A stretch of DNA of 64,000 bases from Cupriavidus necator. Its GTDB lineage: Bacteria > Pseudomonadota > Gammaproteobacteria > Burkholderiales > Burkholderiaceae. Each line of letters opens with the position of its first letter. Position 1 is the stretch's first letter. Both the position numbers and the translations under genes were made by a program. The notes beneath the pieces are model-generated. The model saw only the letters and a program-made list of their open reading frames with translations, was not told the DNA's origin and ran no database searches. Where the stretch lies: positions 372,001 to 436,000 of the forward strand of contig NZ_SROX01000001.1 of NCBI RefSeq assembly GCF_013141915.1, written 5' to 3'. Shown one piece after another: positions 61,717 to 64,000 of the stretch.

Positions 61717-62345
61717 CGCGCCGCCTGCACCAGGCCGCGTCGCTGGGCTTCGAGGATGGCTTCTACGCGGCTGACCACGCCCAGATGATCAAGGATGGCC
61801 GCCACATGGACGCGCACAGTGTTTTCCGACAGGCCCATATGGTAGGCAATGACCTTGTTCGATCGGCCCAGCGTCAGTTGATGCAGCACCTCCAGCTGGC
61901 GCGGCGTGAGCGTGCTGGCCGCGTAGGACGCCTGGGACGGTGCCCCGGCATCCGCCTCGCCGGAAAAATGCGAGCCTCCGGCCAGGCAGCACGCAATCGC
62001 TTCCTCGATCTCGCGCGCGTCGGCGGACTTTGGCAGGAAGCCTGCAATCTCGCGCCGGACCTCGGGCGGAATGACTTCCAGTCCGGACGTGCCCGACACG
62101 ATCACGATGCGCGCCGCGGGAAAGTGCCGGCGCAGCACCTTGACGCCTTCGATGCCGTTCAGGCCGGGCATCTGGATATCGAGCAGCACGATGTCGACCG
62201 ACGCGCCGCCGTGGTCCTGCACTGCCTGCATGACCGAACCGGCCTCGATGATATGCGCCACACTGGGGCTGTCGGCCAGCACCAGGCGCAAGCCCGTGCG
62301 GAACAGGGTATGGTCGTCGATCAGCAGCAGTCGGGCGTCGGGCAT
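61713..62345 (-). CDS. LuxR/NarL-type response regulator
   Basis: About 210 residues from ATG 62345 (MPDARLLLID); an in-frame ATG at 62402 would add 19 residues. The receiver has the acidic pair in LLLIDDHTLFR, phosphoacceptor D56 in IVLLDIQMPG and the conserved Lys in GFLPKSADA. The C-terminal GerE/LuxR HTH is STLTPRQLEVLHQLTLGRSN to LSENTVRVHVAAILDHLGV. It overlaps the hybrid kinase gene by 4 bases (ATGA), so the two are cognate. The target genes are unknown. Confidence 0.93.
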   Translation of the reverse strand: MPDARLLLIDDHTLFRTGLRLVLADSPSVAHIIEAGSVMQAVQDHGGASVDIVLLDIQMPGLNGIEGVKVLRRHFPAARIVIVSGTSGLEVIPPEVRREIAGFLPKSADAREIEEAIACCLAGGSHFSGEADAGAPSQASYAASTLTPRQLEVLHQLTLGRSNKVIAYHMGLSENTVRVHVAAILDHLGVVSRVEAILEAQRRGLVQAAR

Positions 62346-62513
62346 CGAAGGGGCCGGTGCGAAGGGCGATCCATTGGACAAGAATCGCGGGCGCTTGTCC
62401 ATGCAACCGGTGTGGGGACGCCACTAGTCCGGAAAGATTATTGGCGACCTGGACAGTCGATGCAAAGATGCGAGCCGTGGGCAGTTCCGCGACGTGCCCG
62501 CACCACTTTTGCT

Positions 62514-62545
62514 ACCCACTACCACCCGGCTGTGGGTATTTTTTT
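62514..62545 (+). terminator. Plus-strand terminator-like hairpin with T7 tract, no plus-strand gene upstream
   Basis: ACCCAC (62514-62519) pairs with GTGGGT (62532-62537), followed by A and TTTTTTT (62539-62545). It has the form of an intrinsic terminator reading to the right, yet both neighbouring genes are on the minus strand. It might end a small or antisense RNA, or the A-tract on the other strand may be an upstream promoter element for the regulator gene. Confidence 0.4.
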
Positions 62546-62570
62546 GCTGAACCCCGTCAGGTGCCGGCGT

Positions 62571-62608
62571 AAAAGAAAAAAGCCGGCACCGCATGGCGGC
62601 ACCGGCTT
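62571..62608 (-). terminator. Intrinsic terminator of the minus-strand gene that follows
   Basis: On the minus strand a 13-base stem with two adjacent mismatches (62596-62608 with 62580-62592, loop 3) is followed by a T-rich tract (62571-62580). It lies 47 bases after the stop codon of the gene ending at 62655. A second 9-bp GC stem (62614-62622/62628-62636, loop 5) lies between the two. Confidence 0.75.
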
Positions 62609-62654
62609 GACACGCCCGGGCGCAAGCCGCCCGGGCCTGCGCCTCGCGCGGCGG

Positions 62655-64000
62655 TTACGGGCGGTTCACCGAGATATCGTAGTACGATCCATTCACGGCG
62701 ATCCCCCAGCTCAGGCCGATATTCCCCGGGACCAGCGAGATCATCTCGGAAGCCATGCTGGTGGCGGCACGGTAGCGCAGGCCGTTGGCCGGGCTGTTAA
62801 CCTTCCAGCTGTCCAGGCGGCCGTCTTCCACGCGCTTGCGCGTGTAGCTGCCCGTCTGGGCATCCACCACAGTCACGATGGTCGACCAGGTGCCGGCGTT
62901 TTCCAGCCTGGGCACCAGGCCGCCAAACATTACCGTGTCCCAGTACGAGTTGGTCGCACCCACCACTGGCACGGGACGTACCACCTGCTTGGTGGCGAGC
63001 ATGAAGCCATCATCGTGGGTGATGACAACCGTCACCTGGCCGTCGGTGCCCTTGAATGCATAGGCAAGCTGGGAGCCGAAGCCGTCGACGATCTTGAAGC
63101 TGCCGTCGGCGTTGGCGCTGATCGTCGGCAGTTCCTCCGGCAGCCATGCTGCACAGGTATTGACGCCGGAACAGTCGGCACCCTTGGTCAGCTTGCCCGC
63201 TGCATCGATGCTGAAGGTCACGCGACGCGATGCGTACGGCGATGCGTTGTTGTCGCGCTCCATGCCGAGACCGTTCCAGTCGCCTGCGAGGTCGGCCAGG
63301 GCAACGGCCTGTGCGGGCATCAGCAAGGTCGGCAGGTCGGTCAGGGCTCCTGCCGGCGGCACTGCCAGGGCGATGCCGGACTTGGCGACCAGCACGGTGT
63401 TGGTGGCACCGTTCGCGCCCGGCACGGTGAAGCGGCACGCCTCGTTGGTATTGGCGGTGAAGGGAATGGTCTCGTTGCCGATCTGCAGCTTCAGCGCGGC
63501 CGCGTCGAGGTCGCCGGCTTCCGCTGCCGCGGAGCCCAGTCCGATCACATGGTATTTGCCCGTCTTCAGCCCCGCGCAGCTCGACGCTGCCGGCTGCAGC
63601 GCAGTCTGGACCGCCGCCGCGTCGGCATTGGATGCCACCGCGGAAGACAACTCGCCCAGCGTCGTCTTTGACGCCTCCAGGCGATCGCCCAACTGGTCCA
63701 GCAGCTTGTCCTGCGCATTGCCGGCGTTGGCGCCATTGGCGGCCACCAGCGGATCCTTGAGCGGGTCGACGCTGGTCAGGTCGACCACGCCGGTCAGCAC
63801 CAGTCGCACCGCCTCCGTGGCGCTGGCCAGGCCATTGGAAGTCAGCTTGGCCTGCGCGCTGGCGTCGAACTGATCGAAGAAGGCCGTGGTGCTGCCCTGC
63901 GCCAGCGAGGCGGTCACCAGTTCAGTCAGCGGGGTGATATTGGCCACCGCCGTGGTGCCGGTGCCGGCCTCGACCACCGAATGCAGCGTGGTGCCGTCAG
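62655..64000 (-). CDS. Large exported protein of unknown function (5' end outside the window)
   Basis: At least 448 residues; the N-terminus runs off the right edge and the frame is open to it, so the apparent start inside the window is not real. The visible part begins DGTTLHSVVEAGTGTTAVAN, typical of the mid-region of large Cupriavidus/Ralstonia surface lipoproteins, with ITPLTELVTASLAQG. Later come an Ala-rich helical part, KTGKYHVIGLGSAAAEAGDL, then a beta-rich end with LADLAGDWNGLGMERDNNAS, WDTVMFGGLVPRLE and the terminal SWGIAVNGSYYDISVNRP. Cys pairs (SSCAGLK, EACRF, DCSGVNTC) suggest a disulphide-bonded extracytoplasmic protein. A clear terminator follows the stop. Confidence 0.7.
   Translation of the reverse strand, partial: DGTTLHSVVEAGTGTTAVANITPLTELVTASLAQGSTTAFFDQFDASAQAKLTSNGLASATEAVRLVLTGVVDLTSVDPLKDPLVAANGANAGNAQDKLLDQLGDRLEASKTTLGELSSAVASNADAAAVQTALQPAASSCAGLKTGKYHVIGLGSAAAEAGDLDAAALKLQIGNETIPFTANTNEACRFTVPGANGATNTVLVAKSGIALAVPPAGALTDLPTLLMPAQAVALADLAGDWNGLGMERDNNASPYASRRVTFSIDAAGKLTKGADCSGVNTCAAWLPEELPTISANADGSFKIVDGFGSQLAYAFKGTDGQVTVVITHDDGFMLATKQVVRPVPVVGATNSYWDTVMFGGLVPRLENAGTWSTIVTVVDAQTGSYTRKRVEDGRLDSWKVNSPANGLRYRAATSMASEMISLVPGNIGLSWGIAVNGSYYDISVNRP

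Noticed and set aside
61680..63671. Plus-strand open frame of 663 codons across the response regulator gene and the partial exported-protein gene
   Set aside because: It runs through two minus-strand genes and the terminators between them, and has no family features.
1..64000. CRISPR arrays, tRNA or rRNA genes, insertion sequences, phage attachment sites
   Set aside because: I looked for regularly spaced repeats, cloverleaf-like sequences, transposase motifs and flanking direct repeats and saw none. The low-GC cargo modules have no mobility genes of their own.

Overview
The window reads as a stretch of chromosome from a high-GC beta-proteobacterium of the Burkholderiaceae, most like Cupriavidus or Ralstonia. 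This is inferred from strong G/C third-position bias, the family resemblance of the housekeeping proteins (PssA end, 5'-nucleotidase lipoprotein, YqjM-type flavin oxidoreductase), and the T6SS gene set. I could not run a database search, so genus is inference. No tRNA, rRNA, CRISPR array or insertion sequence was seen.

Layout. 1-6.3 kb: the end of pssA, an MFS transporter (-) with a TetR gene, a divergent DHA2-type MFS exporter, a 5'-nucleotidase lipoprotein and a small secreted protein. 6.4-55.6 kb: one large type VI secretion system (T6SS) locus. Its left minus-strand arm runs tssJ-tssK-tssL-vgrG1-toxin-immunity-(frameshifted second immunity). The divergent plus-strand operon runs TPR lipoprotein-tssB-tssC-hcp-tssE-tssF-tssG-tssH(clpV)-vgrG2-DUF4123 adaptor-VasX-like membrane effector-DUF6708 immunity-(frameshifted second DUF6708 copy), then tssA. 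A second minus-strand block reads M15 peptidase-PAAR-ketosynthase-like membrane protein-tssM-tagF-OmpA/BON protein. A last plus-strand block carries an unknown membrane protein, vgrG3, a phospholipase D effector (Tle5-like) and two tandem lipoprotein immunity genes. 55.7-64 kb: a TetR gene with a clear operator, a YbfB/YjiJ-like MFS, a flavin oxidoreductase, a VOC protein, a small membrane protein, a hybrid histidine kinase with an overlapping LuxR-type response regulator, and a partial unknown surface or secreted protein.

How it works together. All thirteen core Tss components are present (A-C, E-M plus Hcp and VgrG), with a PAAR tip, TagF (post-translational control), a peptidoglycan-cutting M15 enzyme and an OmpA-type anchor. 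Three separate vgrG-cargo-immunity modules hang on this core. Two VgrGs (1 and 3) end in an extra Ig/transthyretin-like domain and sit directly before their toxin. The third (VgrG2) lacks that domain and is followed by a DUF4123 adaptor gene. The cargo parts have visibly lower GC than the core. Two of the three modules carry a second, frameshifted immunity paralogue and the third carries two intact ones, so immunity duplication is a general theme here.

Most worth a second look: the uncharacterised VgrG1-linked toxin with a Tse6-like plan; the ketosynthase-like membrane protein between tssM and PAAR; the base-composition switch at the end of each vgrG core; and the two immunity pseudogenes whose frames can be restored by very small indels.
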